64,000 bases of DNA from Cotesia glomerata (Eukaryota > Arthropoda > Insecta > Hymenoptera > Braconidae), in the NCBI RefSeq assembly GCF_020080835.1, contig NC_058162.1, positions 19,995,203 to 20,059,202 of the forward strand. Reading direction: 5' to 3'. A program made the position numbers and the translations under genes. The notes under the pieces were generated by a model. It did no database searches, was not told the origin of the DNA, and saw only the letters and a program-made list of their open reading frames with translations. Below are positions 45,693 to 57,401 of this stretch, piece after piece. The number at the start of each line of letters is the position of its first letter. The first letter of the stretch is position 1.

Positions 45693-48679
45693 CACGCATA
45701 CTACAAGGCAACCTGAATAGGTGCGCCTTGGCGCAAACCCTGCTGCGCCAGCGTGTTTTCGAAGATAAAATTGACGTCTGCTTTATCTGCGAGCAATATC
45801 TAAACATCGAAGGTAAAACATGGTTCGCAGACGAAATGGGCACGGCAGCAATTTGGATTGTGAACACAAAGAACGTTACCGTCAACAACAGCGGAGGTGG
45901 AGCAGGTTTTGTCTGGACTCAAACCCCCACAACCTACTTCATGAGCGTCTATCTCTCACCTAACGAAGGGATTAGTGTGTTCCGACAGAAACTCGCAAAT
46001 ATAGAAGATGCGGTCACTAAGTTCGACGGCGAAGTTATCATAGCCGGAGACTTCAATGCTAAATCGGCTGAGTGGGGCGCTGCTTTCTCCGACACCAGAG
46101 GAAACGAGGTCGCTGACGTTTTGGCTAGACTCGACCTCATAGTGCTGAACACCGGGAGCACCACGACCTTTAGAAGACCAGGGTACCAAAAATTCATCCT
46201 TGACATCTCATTGGCGACTCCAAGGACTGCCAACATGATTGAAGACTGGACAGTATCCGAAGAATACAGTGGCAGTGATCACCAGTTTGTGACATTCAGC
46301 GTTGGATTGGCATTTGCTCCGGTTTCACAACGCGACGTTTCTAAGCGGAAGTGGAATGCCAAAAGGCTTGATCTAGAGGCATTGCAAGCTTCACTCGCAC
46401 GAAGCTGGTCTATCCTCCAGAACAACCCGACACCGGATACCTGCAGCGAGACGGAAAAGGCAGTGCTAAACACGATGAAGGAAATTACTGCCGCATGTGA
46501 CGTCTCTATGCCGCGGCTGAAAAACCAGAGCTTCCACAGGCTGGCGTACTGGTGGTCGGCAGACATAGCAGAACTTCGCAAAATATGCCATCAGCTACGT
46601 TGCCGAGCAACGAGAGCTGCGAAACGCTCCCCAAGCCAGGACTTGTATTCAAAAGAGTACAAGCAGGCCAAAAAGACGCTAAACCGAGCCATTAAAGCAA
46701 GTAAAGTGAAACTGTGGAAAGAGATCTGCAACGATCTCAACAATGACCTCTGGGGTAAAGCCTACCAAATTGTCGCCAAACGACTTGGAAAGGCTTTACC
46801 AGAGGCGCCGAACTCTCCTGCCTTGATGGAGAGCATTGTAACGGAGCTTTTTCCCAAACACCTACCGCGGGAGAAGAAACACTACTTTAAGAACAGCGAA
46901 GTAACACCCTTCACAACTAAGGAATTACAAGACGTGGCCAAGTCACTCAAAACAGGAAAGGCACCTGGACCTGATGGCATCCCGGCATCGGTGATCAAAA
47001 CTATAGCCCTGGAATACCCAGACATACTCCTGAACACCTATAACGCATGCTTGGCAACTGGCACGTTTCCCGTGGTCTGGAAACGGCAGAGATTGGTTCT
47101 CTTAGACAAAGGTAAGGGAACCCCCATAACACCTTCGTCGTTCAGACCACTCTGTATGCTGGACATTGCTGGAAAACTGCTCGAGAAGCTCATACAAGGG
47201 AGACTTCGCAACGACATAGACCGTGCTGTAGGTTTTGCCGCAAACCAACACGGCTTTCGGAAAGGACGTTCAACAGTCGGCGCGATCCAGAAAGTCGTAG
47301 CGACAGCGAGAAAAGCATGGACTGGTAGCCTCAAAGCCCGCAAGGTGTATCTTGTCCTCACGCTAGACATTAGAAATCCTTTTATCAGCGCAAATTGGAG
47401 AGATATTTTGGATGCCCTGGAGCACAGATTTGACGTGGAGCCCTAGAATCTGGCACTAGTCGACAACTACCTTGACGAGAGAAAGCTGATAGCAGAAACC
47501 ACGGAAGGTCCACAAGAATACGCCATAACGGCTGGCGTGCCGCAAGGCTCCATAATGGGGCCCGATCTATGGAACGCGGACTACGACGAGCTTCTGGAAA
47601 TTCCGTTGCCAAAGCAAGTGGAGCTAACGAGCTTCGCAGACGACGTCGCGGCCTCGATAATAGTAGACAGCGTAGAGGAGGCCGAACTACTCGTTTGGGA
47701 AACCATTGATGCTGTCAAGACTTGGCTCGATAAACACCACCTGAAACTCGCAAAACACAAAACTGAGATGGTCGTTCTGACTCGCCAAAAATGGTTCCCA
47801 AAACCATTTGCTGTGGACATGGGAGGAATAACGTTAACGTCAACAAGGGCCCTGCGCTATCTGGGGGTAATGATAGACGAGAAACTATCTTTCCGCGAAC
47901 ACCTCGATAGTGCATGCCAGAAGGCCAGCAAGACGGTGTCTAGCCTAGCAAGAATTATGACGAATACTATGGGACCAAGAACCAAAAAGAGGAGAGTCCT
48001 TCTGGAAGCAGTCCATTCGGTACTGCTTTATGGAGCGGAAATATGGGCAGATATATTAAAGCAGAAAACCTATCGGCGGAAAATGGCAGCAGTACAGCGG
48101 TGAGGCGCTCTCAGAGTTGCCTGCGCCTACCGCACGGTTTTCGAAGCGGCTGTATTGGTCATTGCGGGAGCTGCGCCCATCGACCTATTAGCGTTCGAGA
48201 GAGCAAGACTCTACGACGCTAAAATCGGCGGTGAAAACATGAAGGAGGCAAGAACGAGGATAAAAATGGAAACGCAGCAAGAGTGGCAGGACCGATAGAC
48301 GTCAGGAGAGACAGGCAAATGGACAGCGCGACTGATCCCAAACACCAACGTCTGGCTTTCTCGGAAGCACGGGGACACGGACTTCTTTCTGACCCAGCTA
48401 CTGACGGGACATGGGCAGTTCAATGCCTATCTATTCAAGATGGGTTTGCACAGCACACCAACGTGCAAATACTGTCCAGACAAAATTGACAACGCCGAGC
48501 ACACGTTTTTCGAGTGTGATCGATGGAAGGACTATAGAATCTGCACCGAAGAAACAATGGGCACCGCGCTCTCCCCTGAGAGCTTGGTAACCTGCATGAT
48601 CAAAAAAGAAGAAAACTGGACAGCTGTAGTAGCCTACGCGCAGCGTCTCTTGAAAGAAAAAATCGCAGAAAGGGATTAG
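45689..48679 (+). pseudogene. Family W ORF2 (endonuclease-RT-Cys/His), copy W3
   Basis: It starts ATG 45689, overlapping the ORF1 TGA as ATGA. The N-terminal AP endonuclease (QGNLNRCALAQTLL, CEQY, AGDFNAKSAEWG, GSDHQFVTF) looks intact over about 220 residues. The RT has GKAPGPDGIPA, FRPLCMLDIAGKLLEKLI, NQHGFRKGRST, a degraded LTLDIRNPFISANW, GVPQGSIMGPDLWN and FADDVAASI. The C-terminal CKYCPDKIDNAEHTFFECDRW follows. The frame is one throughout, but TAG 47444, TGA 48101 and TAG 48296 interrupt it. Confidence 0.9.
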
Positions 48680-48917
48680 AAACCAGTAATAACAAGAAGT
48701 CGGTGTCGTGAGACACAACATGGACTGGATTGAAGTAATGCTAACGCGGTCCTGATCCAGTCTTCCCTGTAACATCTATAGGGAAACGAGAGAGGAGGAT
48801 GTTTAGTCAGTATTGTTGCAAAATAATATTGTCTTCTGAGTCCGACATACCCAGGCACCAACATTTAGTCCTGGCAACAACACCAACTCCTGGCATACGT
48901 AAAAAAAAAAAAAAAAA

Positions 48918-48960
48918 TCGATTTTTGAAAATCTTCGATTTTCTTGGCGGGAAGTTAAAA
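48918..48960 (-). repeat. HINE-like copy 7, 5'-terminal remnant
   Basis: TCGATTTTTGAAAATCTTCGATTTTCTTGGCGGGAAGTTAAAA is the reverse complement of the HINE 5' end. Together with 44076-44127 it shows that LINE W3 lies inside a minus-strand HINE. Confidence 0.75.
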
Positions 48961-49121
48961 AAGTTGAAACGTTAGACGCTGAGCAAATCAATTAATTTTT
49001 GCTCCAAGCTCCTGATAATCAATTCTTGGTAATTAAGGTTAGTAATTTTTAATACTTTTGAATACTTTATTATTGAATAAATAAATTCATAAACATATTT
49101 CATACTTATTTTTTTTTTTAG

Positions 49122-49989
49122 GTGGCTTCGATTTTTGGGGTTTAAGGTGCGTGCAGGCGTCAAGATTTTTTTGATTTAACGGTGGACAATATTATCGACA
49201 AAGGTGACATCTTGTTAGTAAAAGATCCAAAAACTAAAACCGGCAAAGCGAGTTTTTTTGTCGTGACGGATGAGTTTTATCAAATTCATAAGAAATACTC
49301 CTCTTCACGCCCAACAAACTTAGCTACCAAAAGATTCTTCGTGGGTTATCGGAACGGTAGGTGTACAAGGCAAAATATTGGCATAAATACTTTCAGTAGC
49401 ATGCCAAAAATAGTAGCCAAATATTTGAATTTAGCAAACCCGGAGTCCTACACAGGTCATACTTTTCGAAGAACGTCAGCTACTTTGTTAGCGGATTCTG
49501 GTGCTGATCTTCTAACAATAAAAAGGCACGGAGGATGGAAATCCAATTCCGTTGCTGAAGATTACGTGGAAGACTCGGTAGGTAACCAAAAACAGATTGG
49601 TGAGCAAATTGCACGTGTCATATCATCGAGACCATCTACTTCACGCGAACATTCAGATTCAATCACTCCAATTTTTGAAAAAGCCTCTGAAGGACCGATG
49701 AAAATCACTGTGATGGACCAAGAAAATAAAAGATTCGAAATTTTGGAGCAGATTTCATCTAAAGACGCCATGAATTTGAATATTACGTTTACGAACTGCA
49801 CAAACATTACAGTTCTTTTAAATGACACTGAAAAAAAGTAAGTTATTTATGTTGCTGTTGTTATAACAATTAATTAGTCTTGTATTTTGTTCTGATCAAA
49901 TAAATTTATACTCATTTTTAATTAATTGATACTTTTTTAAATGCTTAATTTTTCAGCTATTATTGCACGACTCGATTACCCACTTAAGC
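49122..49989 (+). pseudogene. Tyrosine recombinase (Crypton/DIRS-like), exon with stop
   Basis: A polypyrimidine tract and AG at 49120 precede a frame reading VASIFGV*GACRRQDFFDLTVDNI. TAA at 49143 replaces an expected codon. Four of the signature elements of a tyrosine recombinase follow: the box-I Arg (CRR), HTFRR (HxxR), HGGW, and the nucleophile Tyr in AEDYVED. About 80 further residues end NITVLLNDTEKK. GTAAGT at 49838 and TTTTTCAG before 49956 suggest a last small exon ending CTTRLPT*. The DNA-binding N terminus is not upstream, so this is probably a relic. Crypton versus DIRS/Ngaro cannot be decided here. Confidence 0.75.
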
Positions 49990-50045
49990 GAGTGAACGTG
50001 GGCAATCGACAACTTATCGCACTTGTTGCACAATATACTATTTTT
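49956..50045. repeat. Short palindrome of the TATACTATTTTT family
   Basis: CGATTACCCAC and GTGGGCAATCG form the arms around TTAAGCGAGTGAA. It ends GCACAATATACTATTTTTTAC, as do the copies at 10108, 17354 and 52650. It overlaps the possible last exon of the recombinase. Confidence 0.5.
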
Positions 50046-50355
50046 TACTTTTCATATTTACCAATCCTGAGATCAACTGTCCACCATAGGATAGCATTTT
50101 TTTGAGGCCTCGACTTTGGCGCCTCCTGGATAGTTTGTAAAATATGAAATCTAAAAAAATCATTGTAAAATCTTATATGGGGCCTGAAAAGAAAAATTAT
50201 TGAAAAGTTTGCATTTTCTAGCTTTCCAAGGTGATCACTTACGTTAAATTCACGGTTATCGTGAAACTAATGAGACGACCGTTTTCCATAAATTTTATCA
50301 AGTCTACTATAAGTTAGTGTCTCTAATATTATTATTAAAGATATTTTTATGACCG

Positions 50356-50458
<103 letters not shown>

Positions 50459-50664
50459 AAAGTTTCATGCAATCTTGGTCAAACGACTAGTGGATTTAAT
50501 TCAAGCCGAGAGATGGACACGTCGATCTTCCCTATTGGTCGAGAGACATCCTCTCTGTACATAAGTTCGATGGAAATCCATCAAACTTGAATACTAGTAA
50601 AGCTGGGGATAGTAAGTAAGTATCGAGAGTATAAGAATGGACTGAGACAGGTGGATGGTGGAAG

Positions 50665-50740
50665 GGGCCCGGTAGCTTAACTGGTAGAGCTTCTGACATG
50701 TTATCAGGGAGATCCAGGTTCGTTTCCTGGCTTGACAACT
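50665..50740 (+). pseudogene. tRNA-like sequence in the loop of a foldback element
   Basis: GGCCCGGTAGCTTAACTGGT-AGAGC looks like a D arm, TCTGACATGTTATCAGG like an anticodon arm, and CCAGGTTCGTTTCCTGG like a T arm. The 3' acceptor does not pair with the 5' end, box B has one mismatch, and U33 is absent. The anticodon arm resembles that of the tRNA-like repeat at 4420 (both contain GACATGT). Probably a SINE head, not a functional tRNA. Confidence 0.5.
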
Positions 50741-50979
50741 AACCCCATTTATTTTTTCAAAGTTTGTCTTTACTCTCATTCAAATTTCTTTAATTTCAAT
50801 TAACATCTTTATTACTCAAATAGTTACTACAAGCTTCCAGCTTTACTAGTATTCAAGTTTGATGGATTTCCATCGAACTTATGTACAGAGAGGATGTCTC
50901 TCGACCAATAGGGAAGATGGAAGTGTCCATCTCTCGGCTTGAATTAGATCCACTAGTCGTTTGAATAAGTCTACTATAA

Positions 50980-52649
50980 AGTAAATGAATTTTTTCGTAA
51001 TTTTTGTTTTAAAAATGGTAATTAATCAAGGACTGCATTATGCTCCACCATTACAGTAAATTAGACGGTAATTTTTGAAAAAAATTTTTCTACCTACTGA
51101 GCGGTTATGACGAAAATTTTTTCATGCATTAGTTCGAGGATTAATGTTTTTTTTCTATCGATGCAAATCTTTTTAGTTAAATTATTCATAAACGAAATTA
51201 ACAAATATTTTGAGAGTTATTGTTGTTAATTGAATTTGATAAAATTCATTGCTTATATGTTGTTGACTATTATTCCTATAAGAATATAGATAATCAATCA
51301 CCAATAAAGTCCTGTTTTTTACTGTCCTGGACTATATTTCCTATCTTAAAGGAAACTATACGAAGACATCGAATAAAAAACGAAGCATGAAAGTTATTTT
51401 TTTAGTTCTGGGGTGTTAAAAGTCAGGTAAGAAATGAGGAAATTGGATATGAAATTTCTATTTTCCAGTTTCAATTTCATTATAGACCTATCTTACTCAA
51501 GAAATCAGAGAAATCCTTGTTGTCTCATTCCATTCTTGCCATCTGCACCCACTAGAAGAAAAAAATTCTCTTCCACAATAAATGAATAAATGAATAATTT
51601 TTACAGAAACATAAGAAAAAATAAAAACTAAAAAATTCTTAAAGTATTCCCTTCAACTTTGAAAGAATTTCAAGTATCTATGACATTTAAGTCGCTAAAG
51701 GATTGAATGCCTTGTAAAAATATTTTGTGAGAAACACGAGAAAGAATTCGACTTGTCACAGAATAGCAACAGTATTATTTGAGATAAAAATGATAAAAAA
51801 TACACTCGATCCATGAAAAATATTATTGATCTAAGAATAGTATTTTTAAGAGAATAGTTATCTTGATTCATGAATTTTTGATCTTGAAACTCGTTTTTTT
51901 CGCTTAAGATATTAAAAATCTTCGATCAAGAGTACATTATCATTTTGATACAATAATAGTACATTAAGATACTATAAAATTTTTTATAGCATTGCGTGTC
52001 CTAAATTCGTATTTAGGACTCGCTCAACTGTTGACTTAAATAAACAATTATGAAACGAGCAGAGAGGAATTTTTTAGGCTACGGGCTCATATTTACGATC
52101 AATCCATAGATTTCTGCTCTAAAAATTTGACTTTCACCACAAAAAAAAATAAAAAATGTATTAATAAACATTCAAAGCCCCAAAAAAATAGAAAATAATA
52201 AATAATTAAAATTATATCTTTTTGTCGGTTATGATTCAGTCTGAAGTATGCTAAAACCTCAATTAATGATTTTCAAATGTTTTTTAATAACGATTTCGCT
52301 CAATCGTAAACATTATTCTGGTGTGAAATATTTTCTGAACGTTATTTAATTTAACAAAAATCTTATTCCGTAATAAATATGGGCAGTGATTACAGTGATT
52401 CAGACGATGATTATAATGATTTTGTTCCTGACGAGATAAAAGAAAAGGCGAAGAATATAGCTTTAATGCAATTTTTTATGAATAATTTTTTGAAACAAAT
52501 TTGTTTGTTAAAGAAAATTAAAAAATTATAAAGTGACAGCTAAATTTAATGTTATGCATTGATTGTTTCAATGTGTGAATTTATTTTTTGTTAATTAATA
52601 CTAATCACTTTGGATTTATTATTTGTTTCTTTTTTTTAACTTTTTATTT
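50980..52649. other. AT-rich spacer
   Basis: No gene recognised. A short frame at 52379-52530 (MGSDYSDSDDDYNDFVPDE) is acidic and ends after about 50 codons; it has no recognisable homology and may be chance or an exon. Confidence 0.4.
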
Positions 52650-52975
52650 GTTTTTTGGGACTGGTGGGCTCCGCCCCCAACGCCCACCGGGGCTCCGCCC
52701 CTGGACCCCGATTTTGGGCCCAAATATATCGCCGCATTTTTAATAAAAAATAGTATGTGCAACTCGTGCGACGTTGTCGATTATCCACTCAAGCGAATGA
52801 CCGCACAATATACTATTAGACTATTTTTAAGCAATTATTTATTGTGGCATTCTAAATTTTATTTAATTGGAATGCCCCCCCCCCCCCGCCCCCCAATCGG
52901 GGCTTTTTTCTTGGACTCCAAAGGAGCTTGCGGTCCTGCTATGCACGATATACTATTTTTGCTTTTCCTTACTTA
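52650..52975. repeat. GC-rich TATACTATTTTT family repeats (two units)
   Basis: The first part has GGGCTCCGCCCC motifs and a GTATGTGCAACTCGTGC...CCGCACAATATACTA inverted pair around GATTATCCACTCAAGCG. The second part has a long C run, CAATCGGGGCTTTT and ends CACGATATACTATTTTTGC. It shares text with 49956-50045 (GATTA-CCACT-AAGCGA). Confidence 0.5.
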
Positions 52976-53120
52976 ATTATTATATTTAACTTTGAATAAA
53001 ACTGAAGACGAATTTAGGACACTGGTGCTACAAAATAGTGTAAGATACTCGTGGCTTAAATGAGCGATCATTCACGGCGTGAAGTTAGGGCACGAGTGAA
53101 GCGACTCGTATCTTAATGTA

Positions 53121-53607
53121 CTATAACTTCTCTCTAAGAAAATTAAAAATTTTTAAAAGTTAAGAAGTTATTGATCTTACCCCGTTTTTCAAAAATCAAG
53201 TTTTCATCAGATCTCGACGTTTTGAGGTCCTAGGAAGCTGTCCTGACTATTCCCACGATGGTGTCCGTGCGGCTGTATGTATGTGTGTGTGTGTGTGTGT
53301 AAACCTCTTATAAGTTTTAAACGGCTTAACCGATCAGATAAAGATAAGTGGTGATCCAAATCATATCTCTGCCTCTAAATTTCGTGAAAATTTGAATTAA
53401 TCCATTCATTAGATTTTGAGAAATCTTAAAAATAAAATTTTTCGAAAATGATTTTTTCGAAATATCTTTTGAACGGCTCCACCGATCAATTTTAAAATCG
53501 ATTAATCTCGAAGAGCTCAAAAACAAAATCAGTGGAATTTTAAGCGTTTAGTTATGGACTTAGTGGGAAGTTGCAGGGATGGCTTTTAGGGTCAACCGTC
53601 TTCCTGA
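53121..53607 (+). mobile_element. HINE-like repeat, copy 8 (internally deleted)
   Basis: It has the 5' region with AAGAAGTTATTG, the CCTGACTATTCCC block and only about 22 bp of TG (53281-53300). A shortened body jumps from the CACCGATCAATTT block straight to CTCGAAGAGCTC. The 3' end is TAGTGGGAAGTTGCAGGG...CCGTCTTCCTGA. About half the usual length. Confidence 0.7.
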
Positions 53608-53929
53608 TTTTTTTTAAAGTGAATAAATTGAAATATTAGCACGATTTATGAGTCAATGAACAACCTATGTTATTTATTTATGTTCATTAAAATAAGGAAT
53701 ATAACATTTTTCGATATCGATTCCTCTTGAAATAAAAGTTTTATTTTTCCATTCAACTTGTAAATTGCTTAAGAACAGTTTACACTTCTTTCTCTATAGC
53801 TCTCTATTGAAAAAATGGAAGTATCTCTGTCACATTTATACAAAAAATGAAATATTTGAACGCATTTTATGCATAATAAAAATAAAAATTTGGAAGAAAA
53901 TATTTTTTTATAAATCATCAAGTCCTTTT

Positions 53930-54672
53930 TTTAACTTCCCGCTAAGAAAATTGAAAATTTAAAAAAATCGGGAAGTTATTGGTTTTACCCCGTTTTTCGA
54001 AAATCGAGTTCTCATCAGATCTTGACGTTTTGAGGTCCTAGGAAGCTTTCCTGAATGTTTTCGCGATGATGTCCGTATGTCTGACGCCATTCGAAAGGGC
54101 TTGACCAAACTTAGATTTTGAATACCATTCGAACCGATTCGAACCAGTAGATTTTGAGAAATCTCAAAAAAACTACCAAAAAAAATTTTTTGAAATGTGG
54201 TTTTTTTAGAATTACTTTTAAATGGCTTCACTGATTCCAAAATCTAATCAGCTCTTAAGATCAAAAAACCACGTCGATCACTGCAAACTCGGTCAAAATC
54301 GGTTGATTCGTTTGTGAGTTATTGTTATCGAAAGAAAACCGAAAAAAGTGTTTTTTCAGAATCACTTCGAAATTCTTGGTTTGATCGATTTAAAGTTAAA
54401 GATTCTTTATGGGGCTTCAAAAGTGCGTCGAATGCCGCCTATCGCGTAAAAATCGCTTCATTCATTCAAAAGTTATTACAGTTTGAAATTTCAAAAAATG
54501 GTGTTTTATTCAACTTCTATCAGACTCTTGAGCTCGGAGAGCTCAAAATGACACGAATATTATAATTTGAGCTCGAAGAGCTCAAAAACGTACTAAGTGC
54601 AATTTTTAGCGCTTAAGTATGGAATTAGCGGGACGTTGCAGGGATGGCCTTTAGGGTCGACCGTTTTCCTAA
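53930..54672 (+). mobile_element. HINE-like repeat, copy 9 (microsatellite lost)
   Basis: TTTAACTTCCCGCTAAG and AATCGGGAAGTT at the start; GCTTTCCTGAATGTTTTCGCG replaces the usual block. CCGTATGTCTG joins the body directly, so the TG tract is missing. The 3' end is TTAGCGGGACGTTGCAGGG...CCGTTTTCCTAA. 53608-53929, just upstream, is unrecognised AT-rich DNA. Confidence 0.75.
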
Positions 54673-55439
54673 TTTTTTTCAGTGAAGTCATGAATTCATG
54701 AAATGACATTGCTACCACTTATCATCTCTAATTAAAATAAAAAATTGTAACGGATATTCGTAATTTAGTTACGATAGCATAGAGGAATTCTTCAAAAAAG
54801 AAACAAAAAAAAATAGAACGGATGATCGATTGACTGGTGAAACAAATTGCCCACTCGAATCTAATGATCACACCTCCGACGATAATTAACGCTTCTAGCA
54901 ACGTCGTCACGTGCCATCGTCCTGACGTATGCCCTACATAAACGTAAGTCATATGGAATACTACATACCACTCAGAAGAGAATATTATACGAATATTCGA
55001 CTGCAACTGGTGAAATAGAGCAATATATATACATTAGAGTGTTTCGAAAAAACACACTATTTTTTTTTTTTTTTTTCGAAGAACATTGAAAATTCTTCAG
55101 AGTATCCATTTCCATTTAAATAACATGGAAAAAAATTTTTTTTTACTTTTGAATTTTGCTAGTCAACAACGGAACATTTTATAGCTATGATCGATACATA
55201 TTCTTGTAGGAAATTTAACAATCTACAAAAATTGTCTGAATGAATATATGCGTACGGAGAACCATTTCGGAGTTATCAGGCCTCAAACTTCGAACTGTTT
55301 AAAAAAGTGATAATATTTATTTATAAGTACGAAAAATCAACTTAAATCACTCTCGTGTAAAAAAAAATTTGTCTTAAAATTGTCATAAGCTTAGGATCCT
55401 AAACGTGACATAATTTAGGACATTTTATGACAAATTTAT
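54673..55439. other. Spacer
   Basis: Nothing recognised. A GC-richer patch at 54880-54960 has no motif. Confidence 0.4.
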
Positions 55440-56235
55440 GACACCAATTCGAAATGAAATTTAGATTTTAGAAAAATATTGTGGATATTACTCAGAAAAA
55501 AAAATATTGTTAAAAATTACTTTTATGACAATTTTAGGATTCTTTTCTGAAAATTTTAGGACACTATTATCAATTTTAGGACTCTTTTATGACAATTTTA
55601 GGGTACTTTTATGAAAATTTTAGGACAATTTTATGACAACTTTAGGATACTTTTATACCAATTTTAGGACACTTTCATGTCAATTTTATAATTGTCATAA
55701 AGAGTTGTCATAAAAGTGTCCTAAAATTGTCAAAGTTGTTATACAATTGTTAAAAAATTATCCCAAAATTGTCATGAAATCGTCCCAAAATTGTCATAAA
55801 TTTGTACTAAAATTTTCATAAAAGTACCCTAAAATTTATAAAAGTGTCCTACGAGTATCCTGAAATTGTCATAAAAGTATCCTAAAATTTTCTTCAAGTT
55901 GTCATAAAAGTATCCTAAAATTCATAAAAGTGTCCCAAAATTGTCATAAAATTGTCATAGAAGTATCCTAAAATTCATAAAAGTGTCCTGAAATTGTCAT
56001 AAAAGAGTCCTAAAATTTTTATAAAATTTTCATAAAAGATCATAAAATTGTCATAAAAATGTCATAAGAGTATCCTAACATTTTCACAAATCTGTCCTAA
56101 AATTCATAATAGTGTCCTAAAATTTTCAGGAAAGTATCCTAAAATTGTCATAAAAGTAATTTTTAACAATATTTTTTTTCTGAGTAATATCCACAATATT
56201 TTTCTAAAATCTAAATTTCATTTCGGATTGGTGTC
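55440..56235. mobile_element. Large foldback of repeated TTTTATGACAATTTTAGGAC units
   Basis: The outer arms (GACACCAATTCGAAATGAAA...TATTGTGGATATTACTC and its complement ending TTGGTGTC) are more than 100 bp long. The interior consists of about a dozen degenerate roughly 20-bp units on each side, in plus orientation on the left and complementary (GTCCTAAAATTGTCATAAAA) on the right. No coding sequence. Confidence 0.75.
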
Positions 56236-56385
56236 AAAATTCGATCAAATTTTTGAAAAATTGAACTTTGATCTTGAATAACTTTTGAACGCGTGGACAA
56301 ATCAAAAAATGTTATCAAACCTTTTTTGTAGAGCGTTCAATTCTCTATAAAGATTGGAACAGTGATTTATCAGTCAACCAATCCT
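56236..56385 (+). repeat. Direct repeat B, left copy
   Basis: About 150 bp (AAAATTCGATCAAATTTTTG...AACTTTTGAACGCGTGG...CTCTATAAAGATTGGAAC) repeated in the same orientation with only a few differences at 60261-60410. The two copies bracket the DDE transposon. Confidence 0.8.
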
Positions 56386-57001
56386 AGGATCAAATTTTTT
56401 GTCAAACATAAATTAGATTTCCGATAAATGTTGACCAATAATTTTTTTTTATTCAATCAAATAAATATGATGCTTTTAAGGAATTTTTTTGTAATAAATC
56501 AAAAAATAAACAATTTTATTCTATTTTAATATTCACATTCATTTAATTAATAAGTTTTGCTTAAAAAATTGCTTATCTATTTATATTAAATATTTATGAT
56601 TGAAGTGATTTTTTATAACAATTTGGAAAACGTTGTCGATGGCCCCGAACAACCTGCAATAAACACTGCAACTGTTTTTCATCTTTAGTTAGGCAGCAGT
56701 TATATTCTTCAATTAATGCAACACCTCGTTCAGCAACGTCGTTCATTACTTTCAAAGTTTTGAAAAATTCCAGACATGTTTTGTAGCTGTCATCATTGGG
56801 CCATGTAAAAATATCTTCTTCTATGAAATCAGAGAGTAAATCAAATTTTTTAAATAGCTCTAATGAGTTTTTCGAAACAAAGTCGCTTAAGTCGTTATCT
56901 AATAACGATTTTAAATTTACATCCTCCACATGATATCGCTGCTCCATTAATGTAGGGCCCTCTTGAGTGTTAATGGCATAAAGCATTTTCTTTTTAATAT
57001 A

Positions 57002-57401
57002 CAGAGTGTCCCAGAAGTAACGGACGCCATTGTAGCATCTGATAAACAAAATAATTCTGAGACGAAAAGTCCTTAGCCATTTTTTAATCAGACGCATAGA
57101 TAATTAATTATTAATTAAAATAACGTCCTCTTATGCGTTAGAGAGAAAGCACTAGTGTCAAGTTAAGTGCGTTCCAATGAAGACGCTTGCACGTGTGAAT
57201 GTGTAAGTAAATGTGTGTGACTACGTTAGCTATATTTTACTGGATACTGGCGCTCTCTCTCTAACAAATAAAGAGACGTTATTTTTAGTTAATAATTAAT
57301 TATCTATGTGGTTAATTGAAAAATGGCTAAGGACTTTTCGTCTTAGAATTATTTTTTTCATCAGATCCTACAATGGCGTCCGTGACTTTTGGGACACCCT
57401 A
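57002..57401. mobile_element. Mariner-like MITE in transposase exon 4, TA target
   Basis: Exactly 400 bp between TA dinucleotides (57000-57001 and 57402-57403). The ends are CAGAGTGTCCC and, from the other side, TAGGGTGTCCC. The TIRs extend about 145 bp (ACGGACGCCATTGTAG, GACGAAAAGTCCTTAGCCA). It interrupts the coding sequence between DDNFPI and KKKMLYAIN. The TA target and GGGTGTCCC ends fit Tc1/mariner. Confidence 0.85.

Larger units (their letters stand above)
44128..48917 (+). mobile_element. R1-clade LINE, family W, copy W3 (near full length)
   Basis: A 4.8-kb element: a 5' leader of about 100 bp starting GGAGGGTAGCG, ORF1, ORF2 overlapping by 4 bp, a 3' UTR of about 220 bp (GACTGGATTGAAGTAATGC...GGAGGATGTTTAGTCAG...CTGGCATACGT) and a 17-A tail. 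HINE sequence flanks both sides, with about 100 bp of the HINE missing between them. No clear target duplication. Confidence 0.85.

Noticed and set aside
45457..45888. Minus-strand frame of 143 codons opposite W3
   Set aside because: Complement of the ORF1/ORF2 junction; no independent motif.
50665..50740. Functional tRNA gene
   Set aside because: Acceptor arms do not pair and U33 is missing from the anticodon loop.
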